In this document: positions 46,501-51,604 of the stretch, piece after piece
Layout: each line of letters begins with the position of its first letter
Numbering within the stretch: the first letter of the stretch is position 1
From: Amborella trichopoda
Taxonomy: Eukaryota > Streptophyta > Magnoliopsida > Amborellales > Amborellaceae
Length of the DNA: 64,000 nt
Direction: 5' to 3'
NCBI RefSeq assembly: GCF_000471905.2
Contig: NW_006499912.1
Coordinates: 2,766,652 to 2,830,651, forward strand
Translations under genes and position numbers: made by a program
The notes under the pieces: generated by a model
Told to the model about the DNA's origin: nothing
Databases searched by the model: none
Seen by the model: only the letters and a program-made list of their open reading frames with translations

Positions 46501-46821
46501 GAGCATATGTTTAGATTGGTTGCATGGTTTCTCTCTTTACTAAGGAGAAGGAATTTGGTGCTTAACATTCTCATTTTCATGGCATCTTGTAATCATTTTA
46601 AGAAAATTGTAATGTATTCAGCCGGAGAGAGTTATCACAACGAAGAAATGCTCTGTCAAAGAGATGTTATCCTGTGCTATGTTGCAAGATGGGTTTGATT
46701 GTATACATAATAGTTGACTATTCGTTGGTGGCTTGACATCTAAGGCTTTTGATTGCAGGTACCAGTGGATATTGCTCCTAGGTTTGACCTTGCAGAAAAG
46801 ATATTGCAGGGAAAGCTTTAG
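8725..46821 (+). CDS. NUDT3: Nudix hydrolase 3 homologue, DPP III-like part (3' 15 exons)
   Basis: Partial gene; exons 8725-8814, 9006-9112, 19974-20145, 22652-22914, 23001-23082, 28443-28508, 33589-33666, 33753-33848, 44703-44809, 44943-45111, 45522-45605, 45702-45796, 45891-45981, 46068-46214 and 46759-46821 join in frame (1710 nt, 569 residues plus TAG). All introns are GT-AG. The product matches the C-terminal three quarters of plant Nudix hydrolase 3, where a Nudix domain precedes a peptidase family M49 (dipeptidyl peptidase III) domain. Visible motifs: zinc site HECCH at residues 387-391 of this fragment (45040-45054) and EEAKAD at 420-425, whose second Glu corresponds to the third zinc ligand of DPP III. 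The Arabidopsis protein is about 770 residues, so roughly 200 N-terminal residues are missing to the left. Family knowledge: the plant protein has been reported to combine Nudix (diphosphate) hydrolysis with dipeptidyl peptidase activity and has no obvious membrane segment. The frame is intact, so the gene is probably functional. Confidence 0.93.
9006..9112 (+). CDS. NUDT3: Nudix 3 exon B
   Basis: Acceptor ttcag at 9001-9005. Encodes VWHSNPVLRAWLKAHSDD through HINGSP plus two bases of a Trp codon. Donor GTAATA at 9113. The next exon is 10.9 kb away. Confidence 0.9.
9551..10130 (-). mobile_element. RTE-type LINE 3' fragment
   Basis: On the minus strand this reads as the C-terminus of a plant RTE non-LTR retrotransposon (block RGRPKKIWLKVVRKDM, then a decayed LTEG...D stretch). 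The signature tail follows: a gtagccgacccc-type block, then gttgggataaggct and a short GAT-rich microsatellite at 9551-9562. It is 5'-truncated near 10130. A 16-base phrase (cctacacggcacatgg) is duplicated at about 9769-9800. Confidence 0.8.
10669..11569 (-). repeat. Copia LTR (3' LTR, left copy)
   Basis: Direct repeat of 14182-15063 with the same order of phrases: tgtgatc..attgtggtgg at its left end, the aaactctctctctaaaa phrase in the middle, and ggccatcttgca at its right end. Confidence 0.88.
11841..12640. mobile_element. Non-autonomous hAT-type element nested in the copia element
   Basis: An 800-bp insert flanked by a perfect 8-bp target-site duplication GATGCAAC (11833-11840 and 12641-12648). 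The ends are imperfect inverted repeats: the left end starts cgatgtttaaaaaagcg, and the reverse complement of the right end starts cagtgatttaaaaagcg. GC-rich inner repeats of the aggcgcctaggcg type are present on both sides. The 8-bp duplication and the TIR form point to the hAT superfamily. No transposase coding was seen in the AT-rich centre. Confidence 0.88.
12649..13171 (-). pseudogene. Copia GAG-pre-integrase remnant
   Basis: The minus-strand block FNVSKGALVMMKGVQEGNLY at 12890-12950 is the GAG-pre-integrase signature of Ty1-copia polyproteins. The stretch up to 13171 holds a decayed protease-to-pre-integrase region (phrases like DVDGGFVYLGD and MYDGMVHTFE readable with stops). Toward the left the reading frame runs into sequence interrupted by the hAT-type insert. 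Integrase core residues were not found. Confidence 0.65.
13172..14031 (-). pseudogene. Copia gag remnant (UBN2-like, CCHC zinc knuckle)
   Basis: Two minus-strand frames carry gag. 13573-14031 has the capsid-like region: EDYLVAKELDRPL, then ALAAIELCNSP-like and ELWQSLEQ phrases, then MKKLFLLKMKEGATIRAHV. 13172-13498 has a zinc knuckle region WYCKKPGHIRKDY (Cys-x2-Lys-Pro-Gly-His form with the second Cys replaced by Lys and the last Cys by Tyr). A frame break separates the halves near 13500-13570. A short Glu-Gln-Ser-Phe unit is duplicated. The start codon is assigned only from homology. Role in life: particle assembly of the retrotransposon. Confidence 0.75.
14165..14176 (-). promoter_or_regulatory. 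Copia primer-binding site
   Basis: The minus strand reads TGGTATTAGAGC, one mismatch from the plant initiator tRNA-Met complement TGGTATCAGAGC, located 5 bases inside the right (5') LTR. Confidence 0.8.
14182..15063 (-). repeat. Copia LTR (5' LTR, right copy)
   Basis: Partner of 10669-11569. It is followed on its inner side by the primer-binding site. Small deletions relative to the left copy occur near 15005-15055. Confidence 0.88.
15064..16582. other. Intron sequence, nothing recognised
   Basis: AT-rich intronic DNA between the copia relic and the first family-B repeat. No splice-linked exon of the host gene, RNA gene or element ends were seen. Confidence 0.4.
17890..17896 (+). promoter_or_regulatory. 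TATA-box-like site in family B copy 1
   Basis: TATATAA followed about 20-25 bases later by tctattctctacac. The same arrangement is present at 40109 in copy 2, so it is probably the conserved promoter of the LTR-like repeat. Confidence 0.5.
18402..19587. mobile_element. Harbinger/Tourist-like element with internal triplication
   Basis: A 1186-bp element with terminal inverted repeats (left GGGGCCGTTTTGGTACCTGG; right end reverse-complemented GGGGCCGTTTGGATGCCTGG). It is flanked by a TAA duplication (18399-18401 and 19588-19590), the size and type used by PIF/Harbinger elements. No transposase frame is present. Three direct copies of a 62-65-bp unit lie at 18709-18890. It interrupts family B copy 1. 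Confidence 0.85.
18709..18890. repeat. Three tandem copies of a 62-65-bp unit
   Basis: Units start at 18709, 18771 and 18836 with cttgagcc(a/c)taataactggt and include gcataggtg(t/c)tccctcc. The third is cut short by a ttattaaccagttatt stretch, which is an inverted copy of the core taactggtt phrase. Confidence 0.85.
19974..20145 (+). CDS. NUDT3: Nudix 3 exon C
   Basis: Acceptor atacag at 19968-19973. The first base completes Trp. Encodes SSLDENKAFLTTADSAVKLL through PPGANFYPSDMDKK, a strongly conserved block of the DPP III-like domain. Donor GTGACA at 20146. Confidence 0.93.
20441..20702. repeat. Tandem duplication, period 131 bp
   Basis: Two copies starting accttcagttgcttgtgac at 20441 and 20572, with about ten differences by eye, in the intron after exon C. 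No known element ends were recognised. Confidence 0.85.
21119..22090. mobile_element. Possible non-autonomous hAT-like element
   Basis: Starts CAATGTTATTAAGACTTG, very like the left terminus of the hAT element at 51890 (CAATGTTATCAAGTTTGC). Both ends contain accggt/actggt-type inverted phrases (about 21160-21185 and 21950-22060). Candidate 8-base flanks attctacc (21111-21118) and gttcttcc (22091-22098) agree at 6 of 8 positions. The right end (cttaatatccagaa) is a poor match to the expected inverted terminus, so the boundary and class are tentative. No transposase frame is present. Confidence 0.4.
22281..22560. other. GC-rich island in intron
   Basis: An unusually GC-rich stretch with repeated gcccggcc / ggcctggc phrases in an AT-rich intron. 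It resembles the GC-rich interior of some plant repeats, but no ends or duplication were found. Confidence 0.35.
22652..22914 (+). CDS. NUDT3: Nudix 3 exon D
   Basis: Acceptor ggtttag ends at 22651. Encodes EFESWKRSLPEDQQQAAVGF through LLEAGDLADTP plus two bases of Ser. The donor GTTGGG at 22915 departs from the usual GTAAGT but joins phase correctly with exon E (AG+T). This is the largest visible exon. Confidence 0.92.
23001..23082 (+). CDS. NUDT3: Nudix 3 exon E
   Basis: Acceptor gttccag ends at 23000. Encodes LKKLLKSKAGSFLSNDYY then DSDIAWMGL. Donor GTGAGT at 23083. The intron before it is 86 bp. Confidence 0.93.
24055..26480. other. Unidentified interior of the second copia relic
   Basis: AT-rich with a GA-rich patch at 25180-25290 that on the minus strand looks like the CT-rich leader of a plant LTR. 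A 144-codon frame at 24463-24897 (+) matches nothing I know and lacks the features of a host gene. The stretch sits where copia pol would be expected and is probably a further LTR-type insertion, but no paired ends were found. Confidence 0.35.
26480..27310 (-). pseudogene. Copia gag remnant of the second relic
   Basis: The minus strand starts MSKDVPFGSASGGINQQV near 27139, then continues through LSQGLKQYIHGKIQKPDPLD, KLNEWDIDASIIKERLLNSM, DTIDEIWEAEKRQFAQ and a block around SSTTNKG. This order is the UBN2-type gag capsid region of Ty1-copia elements. Stops and frame changes break it into pieces, the largest open piece being 27038-27307. Confidence 0.65.
27746..27757 (-). promoter_or_regulatory. 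Degraded primer-binding site of the second copia relic
   Basis: The + strand reads gctctaatttca, 9 of 12 matches to the reverse complement of TGGTATCAGAGC, directly next to the LTR start at 27758. Confidence 0.6.
27758..27997 (-). repeat. Copia LTR (5' LTR of second relic)
   Basis: A 240-bp repeat bounded by TGTTGAAATG and CTCTACA. Its first ~70 bp are repeated at 23985 at the far end of the element. Confidence 0.7.
28443..28508 (+). CDS. NUDT3: Nudix 3 exon F
   Basis: Acceptor cttgtag ends at 28442. Encodes 22 residues ESKLDVTIGPYETYEDML then FGYK. Donor GTATGT at 28509. It lies between a 5.4-kb and a 5.1-kb intron. Confidence 0.93.
28509..29619. other. Intron sequence, nothing recognised
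   Basis: AT-rich intronic DNA after exon F. No element ends, RNA gene or coding similarity was recognised. Confidence 0.4.
29620..31960. other. Repeat-like intron DNA of unknown class
   Basis: Starts with TGTAACTCCCCAG, a beginning seen in some plant LTRs, and has CT-rich leader-like DNA at 29940-30120. No matching second LTR, end or duplication was found. The stretch 31540-31760 repeats an atggcctctttcatccat phrase at uneven spacing. There is no convincing coding sequence. Confidence 0.3.
30543..30639. repeat. Near-perfect hairpin, arms about 35-40 bp
   Basis: cggccccac..tttgactttttgg..ccacat at the left pairs with atgtgg..ccaaaa-type gtcaaagtgtgtggggccg at the right, around a ~25-base loop. 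It could be the tip of a small foldback element. Confidence 0.65.
31970..32512. mobile_element. Foldback-type inverted-repeat element
   Basis: Two ~220-bp arms in inverted orientation (about 31970-32200 and 32290-32512). Shared phrases are gataaaattac..aaattacc, tccataagttc/tccataggttc and gatgtttctaacaatgac/tatgtttctaacattgaa. The arms then meet around ggtccgatatttcc. The whole would fold into a long hairpin. Target duplication was not identified, so the superfamily is unclear (foldback or Mutator-like). A related element lies near 62980-63465. Confidence 0.65.
32521..32640 (-). mobile_element. RTE 3' fragment
   Basis: A gtcatcgtcatcatcatc tail followed by aagctttatccaattatttt and ggctacatgaatcttg: the 3' terminus of the RTE family, minus strand, about 120 bp. 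Confidence 0.75.
32641..33588. other. Intron sequence, nothing recognised
   Basis: Intron DNA up to exon G. No coding or element signal beyond short AT-rich patches. Confidence 0.4.
33589..33666 (+). CDS. NUDT3: Nudix 3 exon G
   Basis: Acceptor tttgtaag ends at 33588. Encodes ATFEAYVGIRDDVATSQVKL then FGDHLQ. Donor GTGCAT at 33667. The next intron is 86 bp. Confidence 0.93.
33753..33848 (+). CDS. NUDT3: Nudix 3 exon H
   Basis: Acceptor gcatccag ends at 33752. Encodes VLEDNLPLDDTYKSKDVSAA then PIRVIQLIYNAG, a conserved DPP III-like block. Donor GTGAGT at 33849. It is followed by a 10.9-kb intron. Confidence 0.94.
33973..34475. mobile_element. Mutator-like MITE, 503 bp
   Basis: A perfect 9-bp target-site duplication TTAATATAT (33964-33972 and 34476-34484) flanks a 503-bp element with terminal inverted repeats. 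The left end starts gggcaagctttccatgcttc; the right end reverse-complemented starts gggaaaggtttctacacttc. Both continue into cccc(t/g)acagcata. The 9-bp duplication indicates the Mutator superfamily. No transposase is encoded. It lies 124 bp after the exon H donor. Confidence 0.9.
34485..36142. other. Intron sequence, nothing recognised
   Basis: Mixed intron DNA. A hydrophobic 111-codon frame at 34925-35260 (+) has no relation to a known family and no flanking gene signals. I do not call it a gene. Confidence 0.35.
36143..36228. repeat. Compound microsatellite (TG)n(TA)n(TTTA)n
   Basis: A run of TG dinucleotides passes into TA and then TTTA units in the long intron after exon H. Confidence 0.95.
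36500..36836 (+). mobile_element. RTE-type LINE 3' fragment, + strand
   Basis: Ends with gtagcccatcccttatagttgggataaagctcagatgatgat, the RTE 3' tail with a GAT microsatellite. Upstream phrases cccaagcccgaataaaggag and ttgccacatcttttcatgaa are typical of this family's 3' UTR. It is a different subfamily from the minus-strand fragments. A short GA run (36842-36860) follows. Confidence 0.7.
37040..38182 (+). mobile_element. 5'-truncated L1-type LINE (zf-RVT and RNase H part)
   Basis: The + strand reads a zinc-finger RT domain at about 37220-37350 (CACKCYAESVQHLFLHCEVV, then IWVNSLELF). An RNase H start follows at 37610-37740 (PAPQGALKLNFNWSS, then GFRGAFRDH over a frame change), and a C-terminus at 37915-38045 (PRLKPSFSHTWQESSHIADF, then KKEGLARNN). 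After a UTR it ends in an A-rich run at 38171-38182. It is decayed, with frameshifts. The 5' end is unclear; 37104-37200 is shared with 41402-41510. Confidence 0.75.
37104..37200 (+). repeat. Dispersed ~95-bp repeat, copy 1
   Basis: tagctacccggggcaagagt and the following ~75 bases resemble 41402-41510 in the same orientation, with phrases aaaaaagctc(c/t)agg, gaagtg and agttct(a/g)tggt. Confidence 0.6.
38255..38810. repeat. Left part of an inverted-repeat element split by family B copy 2
   Basis: The arm tattttacactcatgtccctttt at 38399-38425 is inverted at 41244-41270 (aaaagggacatgggtgtaaaa). Further matches continue inward (tttctaaaatgccc / gaaaattttaaaa, then aacttcaagtcat / gagcttcaagctgg). 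Inside are repeated gcactttgag.gt phrases. The family B copy begins exactly where this ends, so it probably inserted here. Confidence 0.5.
40109..40115 (+). promoter_or_regulatory. TATA-box-like site in family B copy 2
   Basis: TATATAA in the same place relative to a cattctctacac phrase as in copy 1 (17890). Confidence 0.5.
40190..40378. repeat. Microsatellite (CT)n followed by (ACGT)n
   Basis: About 100 bases of CT repeats pass into about 80 bases of self-complementary ACGT repeats that run directly into the N gap. Confidence 0.97.
40379..40398. other. Assembly gap of 20 N
   Basis: Twenty undetermined bases inside the microsatellite. The true length here is unknown, and the flanking bases (about 40399-40450) may be unreliable. 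Confidence 0.99.
40504..40556. repeat. Microsatellite (CT)n
   Basis: A second CT run after the gap. Confidence 0.95.
41106..41285. repeat. Right part of the inverted-repeat element split by family B copy 2
   Basis: Contains the inverted partner (41244-41270) of 38399-38425, and ccactccatttggcg near 41147 echoing ctactccatttgcaa near 38685. It ends where an RTE fragment starts. Confidence 0.5.
41286..41401 (-). mobile_element. RTE 3' fragment
   Basis: catcataatt tail, then aagctttatcccaactattt and gggttcggctgcac, continuing to ccataagttaccatat: RTE 3' end on the minus strand. Confidence 0.75.
41402..41510 (+). repeat. Dispersed ~95-bp repeat, copy 2
   Basis: Similar to 37104-37200 (tagttactcgggcctggagc start). 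It directly abuts the RTE fragment. Confidence 0.6.
41511..42512. other. Intron sequence, nothing recognised
   Basis: AT-rich intron DNA. No coding, RNA or element signal was recognised. Confidence 0.4.
42513..43070 (-). mobile_element. RTE-type LINE 3' fragment
   Basis: Minus-strand RTE 3' end: a tcatcatcatcgtc tail, then aattggggttggctac, a tcttttctcactattt block and the RGRPK-type C-terminal coding (cttttaggcctatcccttgc reversed), up to a ccacccggctttaattct phrase shared with 10090-10110. Confidence 0.8.
43160..43480 (-). mobile_element. Second RTE fragment in tandem
   Basis: Repeats the region equivalent to 42625-42880 of the preceding fragment (ttcttcccactacttccatc, cctttagggcctttccgttg, atggccag.ctacctaaatct, ccactcatccatctcatcat). 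The last phrase is itself duplicated at 43410-43465. It lacks the 3' tail. Confidence 0.7.
43481..44702. other. Intron sequence before exon I
   Basis: Begins with an A/G homopolymer patch (43492-43509). No other feature was recognised. Confidence 0.4.
44703..44809 (+). CDS. NUDT3: Nudix 3 exon I
   Basis: Acceptor attcag ends at 44702. Encodes DVKGPQTVAFNLPNDERIVK then ERGTSMVMLKNVSEA plus two bases of Lys. Donor GTAAAC at 44810. Confidence 0.95.
44943..45111 (+). CDS. NUDT3: Nudix 3 exon J with the HECCH zinc site
   Basis: Acceptor atttag ends at 44942. Encodes FKHILQPISEICI.. and VDFESFFTHTICHECCHGIG then PHTITLPSGQQSTVRL. The HExxH at 45040-45054 supplies two zinc-binding His and the catalytic Glu. 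Classical DPP III has HExxGH with one extra residue; the shorter HECCH is the form I know from plant Nudix 3 proteins. Donor GTATGG at 45112. Confidence 0.96.
45522..45605 (+). CDS. NUDT3: Nudix 3 exon K with the EEAKAD zinc-ligand motif
   Basis: Acceptor gtgaag ends at 45521. Encodes ELQELHSALEEAKADIVGLW then ALKFLVNQ. EEAKAD corresponds to the EECRAE-type motif of M49 enzymes, giving the third zinc ligand. Donor GTGCTT at 45606. Confidence 0.95.
45702..45796 (+). CDS. NUDT3: Nudix 3 exon L
   Basis: Acceptor ttgacag ends at 45701. Encodes GLLPKSLSMSMYVSFLAGCF then RSVRFGLEEAH plus GG. Donor GTATGT at 45797. Confidence 0.94.
45891..45981 (+). CDS. NUDT3: Nudix 3 exon M
   Basis: Acceptor gaagcag ends at 45890. 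Encodes (G)KGQALQFNWIFEKGGFIL then DSTGTFSVNFSE. Donor GTAATT at 45982. Confidence 0.94.
46068..46214 (+). CDS. NUDT3: Nudix 3 exon N
   Basis: Acceptor ctatag ends at 46067. Encodes VEGAVESLSREIMTIQAKGD through PLSHALQELEKIQ. Donor GTATGA at 46215. Confidence 0.94.
46759..46821 (+). CDS. NUDT3: Nudix 3 exon O (last, with stop)
   Basis: Acceptor ttgcag ends at 46758. Encodes VPVDIAPRFDLAEKILQGKL and TAG at 46819-46821, the family's usual C-terminus. Confidence 0.94.
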   Translation, partial: VPVDIAPRFDLAEKILQGKL

Positions 46822-46980
46822 AGAAGTATGCTCATGTAATGCATTAATTTACTGTTACCATGTTAATTTATTGGTACCCAACATATTAATTGGTTTTCTA
46901 TATTTCAAATTTGGGTTCTCTGTGGCTAAATTGATTGTAATGAAATCGGATATCGAAGGATTGTTATAATCTTCCTTTTT
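46822..46980 (+). other. Probable 3' UTR of the Nudix 3 gene
   Basis: AT-rich sequence after the stop, with TGTAA- and TTGTAATG-type phrases (46834 and 46935) that could serve as plant poly(A) signals. The exact end cannot be read from the sequence. Confidence 0.45.
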
Positions 46981-48303
46981 GGAACTATATATGATTGTTG
47001 TCATTATCATTTTCTCCTCTTTTCTTCACAACTAGGACTCTGCCCACTGAGCGTTTAGGGCCCAGGTCATTGTGGACGTTTGGATTCTGGATCGAATTAC
47101 AAGGGCAGACCCACAGGAGGAGGAACTTGAGCCTTGCAGTTTGCTGAGTAGGCCCTCGTATACGCCTTTCAGTGGGAAAAGTAGGAGTTGATTTTAAATG
47201 GCAAGAGGCAGGTGCATTACACAATTCCAATTATTGTGATTACAATCACAAAAGGGTATAAAGTATAAACCTTATTACTAGAAAATAAAATTTCTAAAAT
47301 TTGATTGTTAAGAACGAGGTTTCGAAAGAACGTTATGGGAGCACTTAGGTTTACTTAATTTATTCTTTAGTTTGGATAGAGTACTCATTTAAAAAAGGGT
47401 TTCCTCTATTTGGTAGCATATTTTCTCAAATAAAATACCAACAAAACAATTTATAATATGAAGATATAGAGATTGAATTGGATAAGGAGGTAGATTGCCC
47501 TAAATGTCCTCTTCAATGGTTACCCGACACTGGAGTCGCCTTTTATAGGTTTCTACTCTTATTAGGGCCGTACTCTCTCATTGAATGTCACATAGGAGGC
47601 CAGCCGAGGTCCATAGCCTGCTTGGGCCCAACCGGGGCCTTGGCTACCCGGCCCTAGTCTGGCTTGGGCGAGGCTGGGCCTAGTGTTACATAAAAATAAA
47701 GAAATAATAAGGGAAATCGGGGCAGGCTGGGCTGTCCTGCCCATTGACAGCCTACCTTAAATTGTGGCTAAATATGTACAGAAAGGAAAGTTCTACAACC
47801 ACAGTTTAATTTTAACCCAATAATGAATGAAGCCATCATGACTACCCCCAGTGGAGAAACTTGCAATCCAGGAGAGGTTTCTGGCAATGGAAAAGTTCGT
47901 TCACACCCAAATGTTTTTTGAATAATTAATGTTAAAAATACATTTTTAAATATATAGATATTACATTCAGAAAAAAATGTATTTTCTATTGGTATTTGTG
48001 TAGAAAAAGTACTTATAGGTTATTTCAAATAATATAAGGTTCAAAAGATAGAGTTTTGTGAAATATATCGTCTTGGTACAAATTATAATGAGTTAGTAAA
48101 TTATGCATTCATCTTATAATTTTTAATATGACATCTATTTCCTTTATATAAAGGATTCAAACCTCTCATTCAATATTAGTATGAAATTACATCTATTATA
48201 TTTACTATCAAAATGCACGTGAAATGCACATGTATTGTAGAAGTAAAATGGCACTATTATTATTTGCATAGTGTGGAGTGTTTAAATTATCAAAATAATA
48301 GAG
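46981..48303. other. Intergenic, no gene recognised
   Basis: Contains a GC-rich patch at 47590-47750 with gcccggcc-like phrases in otherwise AT-rich DNA. No coding or element ends were recognised. Confidence 0.4.
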
Positions 48304-49170
48304 GGAAATTATCATAAATATATCTTAATTTTAGATTAATTAGAAAAAAAAATCTTCATTCTTTTCTAAATTTCATTCACTTTTTTTTTATTTTTCGTAT
48401 TTTGTTTTACCAAAATAACTTTTACAGTAGTCGTATTATCGTGAAGACATTATTACGGTATAGCAATAGTTGTGATGGTATTAATGTTTTGGAGGCATCA
48501 CGGTACTTAAAAAGTTGTAATGCCCTTTAGACATGATATTTAAAGTGTTGTGATAACCCAGATAGGTAAAGAACCGTAATAGTCTTGCTACATGACTTAC
48601 CTTGGAACTCTCTCTCTCTCTCTCCATTCAACTCTTGCCACATCAGTTACCGTGGAACTCTCTCTCGTTCTCTCCCTCCCTCTCTTTCTCTCTCTCAAAG
48701 ATCTTGTATATAATGCTCGATCGGAGCAAAATACATTTATTCGTCAGGCAATAACCTATTTAGGAGAAATGAAGAAAAGTAAAAGACCTTACCTGAAAGA
48801 TAAAAAATGGGACAATCGACATGAAATCACAAGGGGTGCTTATTAAAATTCTCTAAATTTCTTCTTTGAGTTCGTAAAGAACCGTGATGGTTATTAGTCA
48901 TGTGATACCTCTTTGGATCATCACGGCACTTTAAGTATTGTGATACATTTAAAGTTTATTACAGTATTTTAAGTATCGTGATGTTTCAAAACATTAAGGT
49001 CATCATGGCACTTGTTCTACAATGAATGTCTTCACAATAACACAATTACCATGAAGGCTATTTGATCAAAAAAATACAAAAGGTGAAAAAAATAATGTAG
49101 AGGTTTAGCAAAGTGTGGGGATTTTTTCTAATTAGCTCAAAATTAAAGTATATTTCTTATAATTTCTTCA
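48304..49170. mobile_element. Long inverted-repeat element, about 870 bp
   Basis: The left arm (48304-48560) and right arm (about 48890-49170) are inverted copies. For example, attatcataaatatatctta pairs with taaagtatatttcttataat, gattaattagaaaaaaa with tttttctaattagctc, and tatcgtgaagacattatt with aatgaatgtcttcacaataa. The spacer holds CT-rich DNA with a 47-bp direct duplication (48592 and 48639). Target duplication was not found, so the class is open (foldback or Mutator-like). Confidence 0.75.
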
Positions 49171-50224
49171 AAATAAAATTATGTGCGGGTTTGTTATAGA
49201 GGTAGATTCAATACTCTATCAAAAACATTTGGAATATCACCAAATTTCACATAACGATAATACTATTATGAAAGAAATAATGTCCTTCATTAATTCCGTA
49301 CTCAAATACATGATTTTCCATCAAAAAATTCCTTATAGCTAAAAAAATATGTAAATAAAAGAAAAAATAATTTGCTAATTTCATGAATGATTCAATTATT
49401 CTTCCATCCAATAACTTTATAATAATAATAAAATCAGTAAATGATCAACAAAAATTAAAACATACATGATTCTCAATTTCTATCATAAACAAAAATCGCA
49501 ACATATCGTAAATCTATTTTTCAGAATCTGGTTAATAAATCCGTACTCCAAATACTTAATCTTCTACCCCAAACACTTAATCTTCCATTAAAAAGCGCCT
49601 CCTTATAATAAAAAATAAAAAAATCCATAAATGAAAGAAAGGATACTTGATAATCACACAGAGAGAGAGACAGACTGCATCTAATAAAATGATTTCTATC
49701 TTTGAAATCCCCCATATAAAAGACAAAGCCTGGTCGTAATTTATCCATCTAAAAACTATTATAATAAGGGATATGTAAACGATAAACAAAAAATAAAAAT
49801 AATAAATAATAAATAATAAATAATGATTGTCTCAGTTTTCTCTTTCCTATCTTCTTTCTAATCTTCTTCAATTTAATCGATCTTCTCAATTCCTCTCGAT
49901 GGCCTATGATTTCATTCTAAATAACATGAGTATCCTTAAGGGCCTGTTTCATAACAGGAAGGTAAACATTCTCTAAAAATTTGAAGTGCTGCATAAAGGT
50001 TGCGCGCTCACAATTGGGCCTTTTAAGCTAAAAATCGAGTAAAAACTGGCAAAAAGACCACTAAATTTACATCCAGGGGTATTTTTGGATTCTTTAAAAA
50101 AAGGGAGAACCAGAATTTTTTTTGAGGTGGTTGAAGCTTAACTAAAGTGTGTGCAGTTAGCAAACAAACAAACAATAGCTCGCACTCAATAGAGCCCCCA
50201 AACATAGTCCAAAGGGTTTAAAGA
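49171..50224. other. Intergenic AT-rich DNA
   Basis: Nothing firmly recognised. A possible small element at 49938-50205 has a weak ggcctgttt / aaacatagtcc terminal similarity only. Confidence 0.35.
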
Positions 50225-50548
50225 GTGCAGCCTTGGCTAAGGCACTTTTGTGTTGATAAATTTAGCAGTTATCATAGACAATGTTTTTGTCCCTCTCAAA
50301 TGCGTGTTTATCTATTTTGTTATGAGCCTTTTTGTAGGACTGAGCCAAGTTCATCATTTCTCGATGTTACGGGTGACCTCATCTTTGATGAAGGTCCTAT
50401 TTTTTATAATGAACAAGGTGGAATGATAGAAGTTGGCCTTGAGACAGCAAAAACATCTAACTTTAGCATCAATGAAGAGATGAAGAAGGAAGGTGTTGAC
50501 CCAGACCTAAAGGAAATCAAGCCTATAGAAATTGTAGGGGGGAAATGA
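50225..50548 (+). CDS. Unrecognised open frame, possibly a captured exon
   Basis: A 107-codon frame. Its better half (from about 50338, after a polypyrimidine-AG that looks like a splice acceptor) reads as acidic, soluble protein: SSSFLDVTGDLIFDEGPIFY then EEMKKEGVDPDLKEIKPIEI. After the stop at 50546-50548 the same frame continues with Lys/Glu-rich codons (VMKEVQSREARNTTYEDFEN) to TAG near 50713. This suggests a pseudogene or gene fragment broken by one stop. I do not recognise the family; it could belong to a degraded retroelement or a captured host gene. Confidence 0.25.
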   Translation: MQPWLRHFCVDKFSSYHRQCFCPSQMRVYLFCYEPFCRTEPSSSFLDVTGDLIFDEGPIFYNEQGGMIEVGLETAKTSNFSINEEMKKEGVDPDLKEIKPIEIVGGK

Positions 50549-51604
50549 AATAAGGTAATGAAGGAGGTACAAAGCAGGGAGGCTAGAAATACAACATATG
50601 AAGATTTTGAAAATATGATTAAGAATTACAAAAAATGCATGGAGGCTGATGATGAAGATGCATCTTATTTCACTAATAAAAAGATTGTGCCTCCATGTAC
50701 AAAAGATAAATAGTCTCTTTGTAGACAATCCATTTTAATAACTGGGTTGGATCCGGATCAAATCCAATTGTACCCAGATCCGATCGGAATTGCTATTCGT
50801 AACCAAACTTTGGATCCACATCATATCAAAATCTTGGATACATACCTGGATCCGAATAGTGTCCGAAATTTAGGTTTCGGATCTAAACTAGATAAATTCT
50901 CAGCCCTACATTTTTGCACTACACATGTTGCTTTCTCTCTGCGACTTCCTTGGAAAAAAATTTCCATCGAATTTTTGTTGGGTCTCTCTCTGCCCTAATG
51001 ATTTACAGCATTCCTCTGCCTCCTTTTTTGTATTATTAAACTGGGGCATAAAAAGCCCCAGTTACCCATATGCCAATTTCTCTCACTAATTCATGTGATT
51101 AGGTGAAACAAATGGCGGGATGGTGGCAGTGAAACAAATATAAATCCCTTGGGCCTCTCTCATCTCCTTCATCAGTCCCTCTTCCCCCTTCCCCTTATTA
51201 AGAGAGAGCCATAAGCCCCAATAGGTTGCTCCAACCCCTTTCAAGCACTCTTTAGTTTCCCAATTCTTAATGCCAAACATTTTCACATTCTCTCTTTATA
51301 GGCCTATTTTGATTGAAATCCTACAATTATTTACCTAAATCTGTCAAAAATGTGAATAGGTAAAGTAAATGAGAAGTTTTTCCACACAGGTGAAAGATGA
51401 GGTAATTGGAGAAGTGGGGTAGAGAGGGAAGTAGTTTGAGAATGAGGATTTGGGGTTGAGGTTGGGGTTTAGCTTATGAAGAAATTATAAGAGAGGTCCA
51501 GGGCCGAAGCCGTGAAGGTGGGGAGCTTGGGAGATCCTGAAGGAGGATTAGAGGTAAGAGATAATGGGGGAGGAGAAGACAGAGGAGAGAGAGAAATGGA
51601 AGCA
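50549..51604. other. Intergenic with repeat-like phrases
   Basis: 50745-50895 contains repeated ggatccgga / cagatccga phrases common in plant repeats. The 51060-51300 part is CT-rich. There is no gene. Confidence 0.35.

Noticed and set aside
49938-50205. Possible small Harbinger-like MITE
   Set aside because: The similarity of ggcctgttt and the reversed right end is too short, and no 3-bp duplication is clear.
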